Shown here piece after piece: positions 21,978 through 34,311 of a stretch of 64,000 nt of DNA. Below the pieces are notes generated by a model. The model made no database searches. It worked only from the letters and a program-made list of their open reading frames with translations, and was not told where the DNA came from. A program made the position numbers and the translations under genes. The stretch's first letter is position 1, and each line of letters opens with the position of its first letter. Source of the stretch: Strobilurus pachycystidiatus (lineage: Eukaryota; Basidiomycota; Agaricomycetes; Agaricales; Physalacriaceae); assembly GCA_019915135.1 (NCBI GenBank), contig JAHLMK010000003.1, positions 744,001 to 808,000 on the forward strand, written 5' to 3'.

Positions 21978-23952
21978 TCGTCGTCGCCGCCGCCGCCGCC
22001 GCTCTACCCACTGCAAGCAAAGACCGTTGACATCGACGCGAACATTCCGCCTTGGACTCCACCGCCGCGTCGTACGTTCTCTCTATTCTTCTTCTGTCGT
22101 CGAGCGCATTTAACCCTTCGCAGACCGCCATATCCTCCAGAACGTCTGCCCAAGCAATGGTACGCTCTTTCCGTTGCTCGTTGTCTATCCTTAGCTTACT
22201 AAGTCTTCTTACCAGAATGAACACCCACTGCGCCTCGACCACACACGAGTTGCTGAACGCCTGCGCTCTTGCCGCGGAAGTCTGGTACATCGCACTTACC
22301 TATACCTCCATTGTCCGTACTGACCCGGACATGCTCACAGCAACGAACAGATAACGTTTCAGACAGCGAGGCGACGAACACCGCAAGCCCGTCGACGGCG
22401 TCGTCCGCGACACTTACGAGGATATCTTCGTCATCCAGTTGCAACGCCGCCGTGAGCAGACTTATTCGTACGTCGACCGTCTGCTGGTCAATTAACAGTG
22501 CGCTGATTCCTTTGCAGCCTACCCTCTACCACCGAACGACCCGACTATCCAACACGACAACGAAGAGCATTTGCCAACCCGTACCGTTCAGGGTCCACGG
22601 TACGTCGTTTCCATTGCTCGTCTGCCCTCCTTCACGCTCAGCCTGATCTCAAGCGTTCATACCAGCAACCTCTCGGATGCTCAATACACCGCTTAGCCCT
22701 CCAACTGCCGCGGTAAGTTGTTGCCGCTCTATTCTTCATTGTCCAAACTGACGCCACATTACAGAGGCCGCAAGGCCGATGACGGCGACGTCCACGACGC
22801 TCACAAGTCCCTTCTCGTCACTCGAATACGCCGCCATCAAGCCCAGATCCCGGACCGTTGATATACCGTCCTACACCTTCCCAAGTCCACCGACGCCGGT
22901 GGACTCAGTATTCCCGCCGGCTCTCTCGCATGGACATAGCGTTGACGCCGGCTGTCCTTTCCGCGACGGTGACACACCACCAACTGCTGTCAATGGTGAG
23001 CGGAATGATATTATCTTGATCTTACTTAGGCTGATGCAACCTGGAAGTCTCCCGCGAGATTGTTCTCGTATTCGGACGCCGTAAGTTGCCTTGAACTTTC
23101 GCCCAACTATCCATGCTGACGCGCCATGTTTCAGACGATGACGCGCCCGTGCGCCCGACGCCAGTCTTTTATGTCAGATCCACCACCCACGCCAGTGGAC
23201 CCAGTCTCTCCGCCCACTCTCTTGCATGGACACAGTGCCGACCTCAGGCGTTCGTTTCGCTGTGGTGTGCAAGCACCAACCGTTACGAATAGTGAGTGCG
23301 TCAATATTCTTTGATTGAACTTGCTCATGATGCTTATACTTACTACTCACAGAATTCCGCGGTCATTTTTACTGACTGCTTATCTCCAACCGCGGATCGC
23401 TGGAAAGGTGGCTGGCCGTTGACGCGAACGGTGCCGGGATACAGTTTCGCGGTCATCGCTGGCGGTTTCTGTGGAGGCGTCCGCGTCCGCCGCCGTCACA
23501 CTTGCTTGCCATTTCAAGGCTCCTGACAGGAATCCCGGTAAGTTTGTTGTCCTTCTCGGTGTTGCATCGTGTTTAGAATTCCTTGGACTAGTCTCTCCGT
23601 GTGTGTGGGGCCAATTCCACTCGTTGCCTTAGGGTTATGATCTTGGTGAGTACATTGTTTGTGTTAACGGTCTGTCATGCTAACACCGCTGCCAGACCGT
23701 CTGCATCGTTGCGCGGCTGCCGTTATGACCTGGGTGCGTTCTTTTTCTTTCTCGTTACTGACTGATTCCGTTTGTTAGGATGACTTTTGCACTGTTGACG
23801 TTCGTTCGCCGCTCACGCAACGGACTCGGTGACCAAGTATATTCATGGCACTGTCAAAGGAACGACTGTGTACTGACCTCGTTGCCTTGAACCTGAGAGC
23901 TCATATCTTCGCGCTTCCTTCGGGAACGCCGAGATTATGATCTTGTTGGGTA
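21978..23952 (+). CDS. Locus E, unit 1: modular multi-exon gene, unknown family
   Basis: Behind a TATA box and a CT-rich leader, a chain of short exons with GT(A/G)CGT-type donors and CAG acceptors. Early exons are Pro-rich (DIDANIPPWTPPP, RRPPYPPERLPK). Two related exons about 300 bp apart carry the module PPTPVDxVxPPxLxHGHSxD: SPPTPVDSVFPPALSHGHS at 22884 and PPTPVDPVSPPTLLHGHS at 23185. Six of the codon differences between them are silent, so this frame has been translated. Near the 3' end come copies of a third module (SFGNAEIMIL, about 23920). A small deletion (ATAACGTT against ATGCGGAACGTT in unit 5) disturbs the frame near 22355. Full exon order and start codon remain open. No domain match; the product would be Pro/Ser-rich and largely disordered. 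Confidence 0.45.
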
Positions 23953-25358
23953 CGATGACCATTTCGCTTCAGACTTGGTCCGAACGTTGTTAGTGTACAA
24001 ATTAGACCTTTGTCGCGTACAATTCATGTAAATTTACTGTTAGCTGCAATATAAATTCGTTGCTTCATCTATCAGATTGAAAGTATTCATGAATACATCG
24101 TGCAGAAGGCAAGCAATTCATGGTTGCGGGACCGAACATTGTTTCTTTCTGCGAATGGGATGCAATCTCGTCTTGGGAAGACAGTGGATACGACTCGGAA
24201 GCATTGGAACGGCGTCTAGATACGCACAGGCTCGCCCGAACAACAAGGCACGACGCCAAAACGATACAGTATGTACTCGGTATTCGAATGACATTCGTTC
24301 TGCGCACGACGAGTGGAATGAAAGAATGATATTGGGTTGGTACATTACAGTTGGTATTACACTGCGACAGGCAGGTGCTCATGGACCGGACTTGTTCGTA
24401 CTCGGCAGCGATCACTCGAACGGCGCGTAGACGAGCCCGGTCGCTGGCAATCCAATCCGCGTACTTGCAGTGCGAGTACCGACACGCATCATTCGCAACG
24501 CGTTCGTGTTTGACTTGCACGGCAATATCTATTTCATTGAAGAGTGAAAGATACATCCAGCGTACATGGCTGACTACGCACCGTCTCGCTCCAACGTGTC
24601 CGTCGTCGTACTCGGTAGCCGTCTTGCGTGTACTGGATCCAGCAGCCGGCGAGTACGATGCATCAGCAGTCGAATCCACCAGAGTTTCCGTCCGCGCGTG
24701 GAGGTATTGTCGTAGACATGCAGTAGAGTCAGAGAACTGCTTGAGTGAGTATCAATGATTGGGCACCAAAGAGAACCGCGCCCACAAGGCGGGGCCTGCC
24801 ATTCCCGTGGGCGTGCCCCACTGACGTCACGATTGAGCACAGGCGCGAAGAGGGAGGGAGGGGAGGACTCGGGAGGGGGGTGGTGAAGACGCGAGGACGG
24901 AGGAGGGGCGGGGTGTGGAGAAGGAGAGGGAGAGGGTAGGAAGAGGGTGCACGCACACGCAGGAGGGCAGAGCGGAGGAGGAGGGAGGGCGTTGTGCGAT
25001 GAGCAGCGCGGACTGGAGGAAGACGCATGGGCAGCTGCCCCCTATCGATGCGAGGGCCCTGCACAGCAGCCGTTCCCTGCGTCCCTTTCCTTCCCTCCTC
25101 GGCGGGGCGAAGGACGACGCACCGCCTCGCATCCTTCCATCGCCTATGACTGGTCGTTCTGGGTCGGTTGGTCGAAGAAGAGACACATGCGTCCGCATCA
25201 TTACAGGGCAATGTGACCGGCGGCTGACTCAGTGAGCGATGTCATATGGCTGGGTCATCAACGTGCCGGGTTCCGACCAAACTTTCTTGGCCGCTTGCAA
25301 GTCATCCATCATGATGCACGTCTAGGTTATCCGTCTCTACTCTTCCTTCCTTTCCATC
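23953..25358. promoter_or_regulatory. Spacer and promoter region before ATPase fragment 2
   Basis: The first ~770 bp hold a 204-codon open frame on the minus strand (24679-24065) with no motif; its homologue in unit 4 does not align well, so coding is doubtful. Then a palindromic CRE-type site TGACGTCA (24822-24829), about 140 bp of G/A-rich sequence on the plus strand (24838-24985, with runs such as GGGAGGGAGGGG able to form quadruplexes), and a leader ending TTCCTTTCCATC just before the ATG. Confidence 0.6.
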
Positions 25359-26486
25359 ATGATCGCGACGACATCCGCGAGCGAAGGGCAGCGGCCGTGG
25401 TGGCGGCGCATCACGTCCTTCAGCGTCGAGGACCTCTTCTCAACAAAGCGTCCTCCGGGCCCGCCTCGCACCATCTATGTCAACCAGCCGCTCCCCACAG
25501 ACTATCTCGACCACCGCGGACGAGTCAAGCACGAGCATGTGTACCACAGCAACCAGGTCGTCACCTCCAAATACACTATCGTCACCTTTCTACCCCGCAA
25601 TTTGCTCGAGCAGTTCCGCCGAGTAGCGAATCTGTGAGCTCTGTGTGCACCCGCGAGGGGCGGTCTGCTGATGCCTTTGACCAGGTTCTTCCTTGCGCTC
25701 GCCATCCTCCAGTACTTTCCAAATTCGCGACCATCTCTCCCGGCGTTGTCATCCTCCCGCTCGTTATCATCATCGGCCTAACCGCTCTCAAAGACGGCTA
25801 CGAGGACATTAAACGGCATCAATCAGATAGGGCTGTCAATCAGAGCATCGTCAAGGTCCTAGCGGGCGGGCACGTCAATCCCAACGCGGCCAAGTCCAAA
25901 AGCAAGACGTTTGTCAGAGGGCTCATACGGCGGTCTCGCAACGCTACGTCTGACCTCGAGTTCGATTCCGAATCTGAAACGGCGTGCTGGAAAGACTCGA
26001 CCTGGGAGGACGTTCGCGTCGGCGACTTTGTCAAGCTCAAAGGAGACCACCCCTTTCCCGCGGATATCCTCATATGTGCCACATCTGATGATGAGAACGT
26101 CGCGTACGTCGAGACGAAGAATCTCGACGGGGAGACCAATCTCAAGTCGCGAAACGCCGTTCCGGCTCTGACACACCTCCGAAACGCGTACGACTGTGCC
26201 AACGCGGCGCCATTCCAGGTTCAGTGTGATCGTCCCGAGAACAACATGTACCGCCTCAACGCCACGGTCTCCATCGGCGAACAAAGGGCTCCTATCGACT
26301 TGCAAACCATCCTGCTTCGAGGCACCGTGCTGCGGAACACAGAGTGGGTCATCGGGATCGTCCTCTTCACCGGCGAGGACTCGAAGATTGTCATGAACTC
26401 TGGAAGCGCGCCGAGTAAGCGAAGTGGGGTGATGAACCCGCAGGTGTGTAACTAATCTTTATACAGTCTCATCAATCTTGCTTTAC
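25359..26486 (+). pseudogene. P4-ATPase 5' fragment, copy 2 (frameshifted)
   Basis: Same extent as copy 1 but with one base missing near 25721 in exon 2 (TTTCCAAATT where copies 3 and 4 read TTTCCAAAATT and copies 1 and 5 TTTCCCAAATT). This shifts the frame just inside transmembrane segment 1. It is otherwise nearly identical to copies 3 and 4. The upstream CRE and purine-rich region is present. Confidence 0.9.
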
Positions 26487-26655
26487 GCGGCGCAGGGTCT
26501 CGCTTCAGACCGGGGTCGGTCGAATGCACCCCCCCCTGCACGCGCGATCTTCGCACACGCCCGCGCGCGGCCCCGCACACATGTGCATGGGTTGCGGTTT
26601 TGATTCTGGCGGGGCGCCCCGCCAAAACCGTCCATTCGAGCTCCTCGCCACTCAT

Positions 26656-26671
26656 TTAGGGTTAGGGTTAG
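26656..26671 (+). repeat. Interstitial telomere-like tract, unit 2
   Basis: Same 16 bases at the equivalent place. Confidence 0.7.
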
Positions 26672-26819
26672 ACACTCACATTTGACAGGGTTTCGTTCTC
26701 CCGGCCCCGTTGGAGCATGCGTGTGGGGTGCTGACAAGGTTAGTCTCAAATTGACATTTTCTAAGTGACGGGGTTAGACTTGGAATGAGAACGCGGCGGG
26801 CACTTACGCAAAGGTATGA

Positions 26820-27872
26820 TTAGACTCTACAAGTAATTTCGCCTTAAACCGTTTAGAGGTAGCGCCGTCGTGTACTTACATAGTGAATGCATTGATTTTT
26901 GTCATAACTGCCAAGTTTGAATTAGATTGTGATGAAAGAACAGAATTGCAATGGTAGCACTAACCGCGGGAGTCCGGGACAAGGTTAGTTTTCAAGTCAT
27001 TGGATTTCCTGTTGACTTGCAAACATTAGCTTCTCGGTCTCGAAAGCGGGCAAAGAGACTTACTTTGCAGTACATGTATAACTCTAAGTGATTGCTCGTC
27101 AGACAATTTCGGATAGGCGAGACGGGTCAGGACTTACGAAGTGTGATACCCATACTGTAGAAAACATGTCAGACAAGTCAAATGACCACTCAATGGAAGA
27201 ACGGACTTACCTCGGTGAATCGTAAGTCTACATCTCTCAAGCTCCCTGCGGCGCAAAGTCAGTAATGGCACGAACAAAATGGACAATAACGAACCTACTT
27301 TCAGCACTCGGACCAAGGAAGACGGGACGGGACAGACCCTGGATTTCGGGACCTAGCAAAGATGAGTGAGATGCCGGGAATCAGACTTGAAATACCGGAA
27401 TGATGAAGGGACGCGACCGCCCGACGCGTCAATTCAATGATCGTCGCGGACCCTATAACAAACAACTCAAGTCAGTGGCGTATCCCGCACACATGCATCA
27501 CAGCTCAGAGGTGGCCAGCCTCAGAGTTGGGATGAATGGGTGTGGGAGACGGATAATAGGACAGGGCAGAAGGTGCATACCATGTGGCGGGGTGTTGACA
27601 GTGACTTGATGCGAGAGGAAGCTCGGGATCGTGATGGCTGGGACTCCAATAGTGAACTGAGTGCGGAGGCGACGACGGTGTACGGGTGGTGTCGCTCTCG
27701 TCAATAACAAGAAGGACAGAAACGTATTTGGAGACTGACCAGGACTTTGAGGACAACCCACAATGAGCTCGAGTCCTCGACAACACGGCTTAGGGATGGG
27801 ATGAGGGCGTTGTACTGGACAGGAGGAATGCGGAGTACTCACCAGCATTGGCACCAACCGGTAGACGCCTCA
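26820..27872 (-). pseudogene. Locus A, unit 2 copy
   Basis: Identical to the unit 1 copy over the whole span, as far as could be checked by eye. Confidence 0.4.
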
Positions 27873-28429
27873 AACAGCGGGAAAGGTGGGTATGGTGGTG
27901 GTAGGTGGAAGAGCAATGGAAGGTGTGTCACATAGAGTGAGTGAGACTGTTTGCACGATCCGTAGTATCAACAAGCGCTCAGGGAGCTTGGCGCGTAGCC
28001 TCACGTGCACGCGTTTGAGGTCTAGACTCGGGCATCCGTATCCGCAGCTTGAACGCCACGTAAGCTCAAGCTTACTTATTCTTTCCTGTCTACTTCCACT
28101 ACGTATCATTCGAAAGACTCTCTTCCCAGCTCAAGAACCATATGTAAATCATTGTACCCAGCGCACACGCACGCCCTATCAAAAGGAAACTCAACGTCAA
28201 AGCAAAATTACGATAGATGCGCCGTGGGCCGACTCGCGTACCTGGCTATTCTGGGCACAGAAGTGAATTCACTTCAGTGTAAAGATAGCAAGGTTCATAT
28301 GAAACAAAATTTACATCACACGATGCGGAATGCAGACGGCTACGACTCAGTGAACACGGGATGAGAACTCAAGCTCAGTGGAAGGAGAAATTCAAGAAAT
28401 ACAAGGCGGGCAGGGTCTCAGGTTCTCAG

Positions 28430-30354
28430 AACTTAAAGCGTAATGGATCAGATGCGGGCGCCAAACATTGGAGGCTTGGCAAGGCAACCGATGACCCTAA
28501 CACATCAAATCCTCTCCCATCATCTTCCTTTGGACCTCGCAAAGCAACGACTATGAACAAGCATGCTAGAGACGGTGAGCTCGCTCTATCCTTGACTAAC
28601 TGTATGATGAAGAATGACAACACCAACGACGCCTTCGGCGTCGTCCCAATACGCGCCACATTAGCCACGGCGGCTCCGCCGCCTCCCAAACACCCTCGTT
28701 GCCACAGCGCACACCAGCACTTCAAGGACACGATTCCTGGTCCGGACATGATGCGTGAGATCGCTCGCCGCAGGGCTTTTTTTTCTGAGAAAAAGGTGAG
28801 TTTTTCGTCGCATTTCGGAGGCCGTTTTTGACTCGAATTTCGCAGTTTGAACATCAATTTGGGCGTCGTTTAGAAGCAGTCAGGGTCGGTTTGCTATCGT
28901 GCGCAATGGATAGCGGGAGGCGCGGCGGTCAGAATGCGCTAGGTGAGAGGTCATTGTCTGTGGCCGTTGGCGAGAAACGGAGCTGACCGTGAAAGCAGTG
29001 AAGTGTGGTTGAAGAGTCCCTTCTACAGGACGTTGGCGGCTTCGCCGCCTCCTCGCCCCACGAACACCACCAGTAGAGAAACAACGGGTTCATCCGGACC
29101 GTGAGGCATGTCATTGCTCGCCGCATGGCTTTTTCCCTGGGAGAGAAGTGAGATTCTCGTCGCATTTTGAGTCTGTTTGACTTAAAGCTCACGGTCTCGA
29201 CGTCAATTTCGAGATGAGTCGTATGCGGCCGAGAGAGAGGCGGAGCGGTCAGAATTGCTGGGTTACAGGTGCGTAATCGTATTCATTCGGGAGGGAGAGA
29301 GCTGACAGCGCCTGCGGCGCTGCCCAGATGCAGGACTGGTCGTAATCCTTCTCACTGGAGATTCCCAGTTCGGTCTGGCGGAATACGAGGCCTACAGCAA
29401 CCTGGGTGAGTTTGCCATCATTACCGAGCCTTCAAGTCGTCTCACTATCTGACAAGACGCCGCCGAAGGCGGCGGCAGAAGAGACGTCAAATCCCAGTAT
29501 ATGAGAAGTATTGGCCGACATCGGGAATAGGTGTGCGCAGTGAACTGGCAACTTGGTGAGTCGTGGTTTATTCACTTTGATCGGTTTCTCACCTTTCATG
29601 ATTTTGAACAGCCGTCTCCATTGGCGCCTGAACGTCCATCCTTTCGCAAGTCGGAACGGCCTACAGCACGTAGTCAAACCGGTCGCTCTGCCTGACATCA
29701 CAGAGGAAACGTACGCTCGCTCGCGACAATCCATCCCACCCAGTTCTGCGTCGCGGCTTTGCCGCCTACTTCACGGTCCCAGGGCTCGAAGTACGCTCCA
29801 GGTATTCGGTCTCAAGTCGCTACTATCCCCGGCGTTGGAGAAATGATGGCGATTCGGATCTGGACGCTTTCGGTTAGCGGGAAATTCAATGTGGCCAAGA
29901 AACCAAAAGTACGTTACCTTCTTCATCCCTACGTTCCTGAATTGACGGACGGCGTCTAAATCCAGGTGGCTCAAGTCAACGAGGAGTGTCCAGGACGCGG
30001 CGCTGAGCTTGCTGTGCGAGCCTTGGTTTTCTCGTAGGAAGGTGGCGCGATCTTCGAGGCAAGTCAGCGTCAGTTTCCATTCAGCACTTCTAGAAGACTT
30101 ACAGTATGTTCAGACGACGTTTAGGGAGCACGTCCAGCAATCTGTCGGACGTACGCAATACCCTGGACGACGCTACATATTCAGTTCGCGCCACGCCACA
30201 TATCTCCGAGAAGTACGTACCGTTGACTTCGCAGCTCTTTGCGGCATCAACGGTTGTGTTCCTGAGACGTTATTGCGGATGCGTGCGCTTGCATGGCGAA
30301 CCGGCAATAAATACAGAGTTTCGTAATGGAATGGGCGCGGAAGTGTTGACTTGA
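28430..30354 (+). CDS. Locus B, unit 2 copy
   Basis: No difference from unit 1 found, so it shares the frameshift after AVRAL. Confidence 0.42.
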
Positions 30355-31044
30355 GATGACGTGGCGCCGCAGGCGCCTCAGGCGGATCGGTAGACGTTAT
30401 CAGGGAGAGATTCACAGTAGTATCACTCAATGTACATGTAGTCAGAGCCTGAATCACAACACACTTTGTCAATCTACGTTTGCGTGAGAATGAACAACTT
30501 AAGACTTACCTTTCAAACCCGTAGTTAGAGCTTGGGGAAGGACAACTGGACCACCCGGACAATGAGAATCGACGGCCGTGAGGCGAGAAGGTCCGTAGAA
30601 AGTAGGCAAGGGAAGTCCTACATACCGTACGAATACATCAGTGAACCTTGAACGCCGGCGATAGATCTGAGCTCACAATTACACGAGGTTCGCATCTTAC
30701 GAAAATAGAAACGTCCCGAACACCTTGGCGAAGAAAAAACTTCCATCTGTCTCCAGGGTTCAAACGATTTGTCCTGGAATGAATAGTTCAGACCCTTACC
30801 TTGACGTTCGCGGTGTTTCCAGGCCGGCGGATGATGTCTGTGTTGGGGTATCGTCCTGGCGTGCGCGGAGAGCGTTTCGTTTCGTCTGTAGCGTAGAGGA
30901 CGCTGAGATGCTCGGAGACGAGCGGGAATGGTCGTGGTTGATGGACAAGTTCCATATCGGGACTTGCCGGCCATCAACGTAACTTGCACTTTCACCACGA
31001 CCTTCGCACGGTCGTTCTCGCGCTCTCAGTCTCTTTCGACGATT
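30349..31044 (-). CDS. Locus C, unit 2 copy
   Basis: As unit 1. Confidence 0.4.
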
Positions 31045-31198
31045 CTGGCCGTCATTTTCGTTGAATCAACCTAATATTACTTGGACTAGACCGGTATTGA
31101 TACGTAAGTGAATTTCCGACAAAAATTAGAACGGAGAACGCGCTCCAAGTACGAGATTTCGCGTCGTCTCGTTCTGGCGCGCTAACTGGACCCTGCGA

Positions 31199-31940
31199 AT
31201 GGATGAGATCTGGATTATCGCCAGATATGACGCGTTGTGGGCGCCGCTGATCTTATCTCATCGCGGACGCGGGCCCGCCAATGACGCCGGCGCTCTGCTC
31301 CTCCGTCCCCCGCTGCTGGTTGGGTCTCAGCTTTTGCGCATCTATCTAACTTGTGGCTACTTACAGGTACTCTCCCGCTAACCATCCGCTGCGCCTTATG
31401 CCGTTGAGCATCGCTCGCTGTTTTTGGACGACCGCGGCCTCTTGCTGCACTGAACGGCCTTTCTTCTGTCTGACATCCGAATGGTATGTTCCTTGACGTT
31501 CTTCTCCATCGGCTATGTACCTTGTTGATTGATATTCCAGACCTGTTAGCCAATGGAAGAACACGCCAAGCGGCCCAAGCCGCGCTGCCCGCTTGGAATA
31601 CGCGCCCGGATGCATTGGACTATTTGCATGTCAACGGGCATCTCGTTTATTGCTTGTCCTGGTCGCCGTCCATTCGCATCAGACGGTCAGGGTCTTGACT
31701 GATGCAACTGCGGGGACTACGTTGAAACAAGTCCAGCGCTTTGGGTCTTGGAAGATTCACGGAAAGTGCGTCTCAACAAGTACTTACTACTCGAATGTGC
31801 AAAGTGAGTCTACTCAAGACAACTCTTCTTCGAGTCGACCGTTGATTGATTTCATGCTCGCGGCACCAACGACCTCTACGGACGCTCGTAAATCAGGAGT
31901 CAGGTCAGGGCGCCCAATATTGGATAGCAACGCCGGCTAA
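31199..31940 (+). CDS. Locus D, unit 2 copy
   Basis: As unit 1. Confidence 0.38.
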
Positions 31941-32235
31941 GTGGCGTAAATTTGCATTCACCCGAACGTAAGTTCCTAGCGCCAAACGACCCCGTTCTTT
32001 CTCACCCTGATCTTACTAAAGACTTTCATCTAGGCCCTGCGGAGCTCAAATCCAATTTCCGGGCAATATAACTTGGTCGGGGAGAGGATATGGGGGTCAA
32101 CCCGCCTCTCTCTGTACTTTCATCCTTCCTTTTCCTTTCGTTCTCTGCCATTCTCTCTTCCGATATGATATTTGCATTATTTTGCTCCCGTTTTTGGGAG
32201 GTATTTTTTTCGGAGCGGCCGGAGGGCGCGAGTTG

Positions 32236-32243
32236 TATATAAG
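32236..32243 (+). promoter_or_regulatory. TATA box of locus E, unit 2
   Basis: Same context as unit 1. Confidence 0.7.
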
Positions 32244-32336
32244 TCACGCGAGTTTGTTTGTTGATCCCTCAGCTTCTTGCTTACCTTCCTTCCACCACCA
32301 TCACCAACACTCACCTCATCTCTCTCCCTCACACAG

Positions 32337-34311
32337 TCGTCGTCGCCGCCGCCGCCGCCGCTCTACCCACTGCAAGCAAAGACCGTTGACATCGACGCGA
32401 ACATTCCGCCTTGGACTCCACCGCCGCGTCGTACGTTCTCTCTATTCTTCTTCTGTCGTCGAGCGCATTTAACCCTTCGCAGACCGCCATATCCTCCAGA
32501 ACGTCTGCCCAAGCAATGGTACGCTCTTTCCGTTGCTCGTTGTCTATCCTTAGCTTACTAAGTCTTCTTACCAGAATGAACACCCACTGCGCCTCGACCA
32601 CACACGAGTTGCTGAACGCCTGCGCTCTTGCCGCGGAAGTCTGGTACATCGCACTTACCTATACCTCCATTGTCCGTACTGACCCGGACATGCTCACAGC
32701 AACGAACAGATAACGTTTCAGACAGCGAGGCGACGAACACCGCAAGCCCGTCGACGGCGTCGTCCGCGACACTTACGAGGATATCTTCGTCATCCAGTTG
32801 CAACGCCGCCGTGAGCAGACTTATTCGTACGTCGACCGTCTGCTGGTCAATTAACAGTGCGCTGATTCCTTTGCAGCCTACCCTCTACCACCGAACGACC
32901 CGACTATCCAACACGACAACGAAGAGCATTTGCCAACCCGTACCGTTCAGGGTCCACGGTACGTCGTTTCCATTGCTCGTCTGCCCTCCTTCACGCTCAG
33001 CCTGATCTCAAGCGTTCATACCAGCAACCTCTCGGATGCTCAATACACCGCTTAGCCCTCCAACTGCCGCGGTAAGTTGTTGCCGCTCTATTCTTCATTG
33101 TCCAAACTGACGCCACATTACAGAGGCCGCAAGGCCGATGACGGCGACGTCCACGACGCTCACAAGTCCCTTCTCGTCACTCGAATACGCCGCCATCAAG
33201 CCCAGATCCCGGACCGTTGATATACCGTCCTACACCTTCCCAAGTCCACCGACGCCGGTGGACTCAGTATTCCCGCCGGCTCTCTCGCATGGACATAGCG
33301 TTGACGCCGGCTGTCCTTTCCGCGACGGTGACACACCACCAACTGCTGTCAATGGTGAGCGGAATGATATTATCTTGATCTTACTTAGGCTGATGCAACC
33401 TGGAAGTCTCCCGCGAGATTGTTCTCGTATTCGGACGCCGTAAGTTGCCTTGAACTTTCGCCCAACTATCCATGCTGACGCGCCATGTTTCAGACGATGA
33501 CGCGCCCGTGCGCCCGACGCCAGTCTTTTATGTCAGATCCACCACCCACGCCAGTGGACCCAGTCTCTCCGCCCACTCTCTTGCATGGACACAGTGCCGA
33601 CCTCAGGCGTTCGTTTCGCTGTGGTGTGCAAGCACCAACCGTTACGAATAGTGAGTGCGTCAATATTCTTTGATTGAACTTGCTCATGATGCTTATACTT
33701 ACTACTCACAGAATTCCGCGGTCATTTTTACTGACTGCTTATCTCCAACCGCGGATCGCTGGAAAGGTGGCTGGCCGTTGACGCGAACGGTGCCGGGATA
33801 CAGTTTCGCGGTCATCGCTGGCGGTTTCTGTGGAGGCGTCCGCGTCCGCCGCCGTCACACTTGCTTGCCATTTCAAGGCTCCTGACAGGAATCCCGGTAA
33901 GTTTGTTGTCCTTCTCGGTGTTGCATCGTGTTTAGAATTCCTTGGACTAGTCTCTCCGTGTGTGTGGGGCCAATTCCACTCGTTGCCTTAGGGTTATGAT
34001 CTTGGTGAGTACATTGTTTGTGTTAACGGTCTGTCATGCTAACACCGCTGCCAGACCGTCTGCATCGTTGCGCGGCTGCCGTTATGACCTGGGTGCGTTC
34101 TTTTTCTTTCTCGTTACTGACTGATTCCGTTTGTTAGGATGACTTTTGCACTGTTGACGTTCGTTCGCCGCTCACGCAACGGACTCGGTGACCAAGTATA
34201 TTCATGGCACTGTCAAAGGAACGACTGTGTACTGACCTCGTTGCCTTGAACCTGAGAGCTCATATCTTCGCGCTTCCTTCGGGAACGCCGAGATTATGAT
34301 CTTGTTGGGTA
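32337..34311 (+). CDS. Locus E, unit 2 copy
   Basis: No difference from unit 1 found. Confidence 0.42.

Larger units (their letters stand above)
15001..25358 (+). repeat. Array unit 1
   Basis: 10358 bp measured from ATPase-fragment ATG to ATPase-fragment ATG. From about 16013 onward it matches unit 2 without any difference I could find. Confidence 0.95.

Noticed and set aside
22363..22451. VDGVVRDTY/VDGDVRDAY as a third repeated module of locus E
   Set aside because: Attractive in units 1 and 4, but unit 5 supports a different frame for this exon (SDSEATNTASPST), so the module was not counted as established.
24065..24679. 204-codon minus-strand frame in the spacer
   Set aside because: No motif, no conservation of frame in units 3 and 4, and rich in Cys/Ser/Arg as expected for a chance frame.
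25859..26305. 148-codon minus-strand frames inside the ATPase exon (repeated in every unit)
   Set aside because: Mirror frames of a GC-rich coding exon; they change residues wherever the plus-strand frame changes silently.
25232..26455. 407-codon open frame across the second ATPase fragment
   Set aside because: It starts in the wrong frame, reads through the first intron and only enters the true ATPase frame because of the single-base loss near 25721. The 193-codon versions at 35591 and 45872 are the same shadow without that loss.
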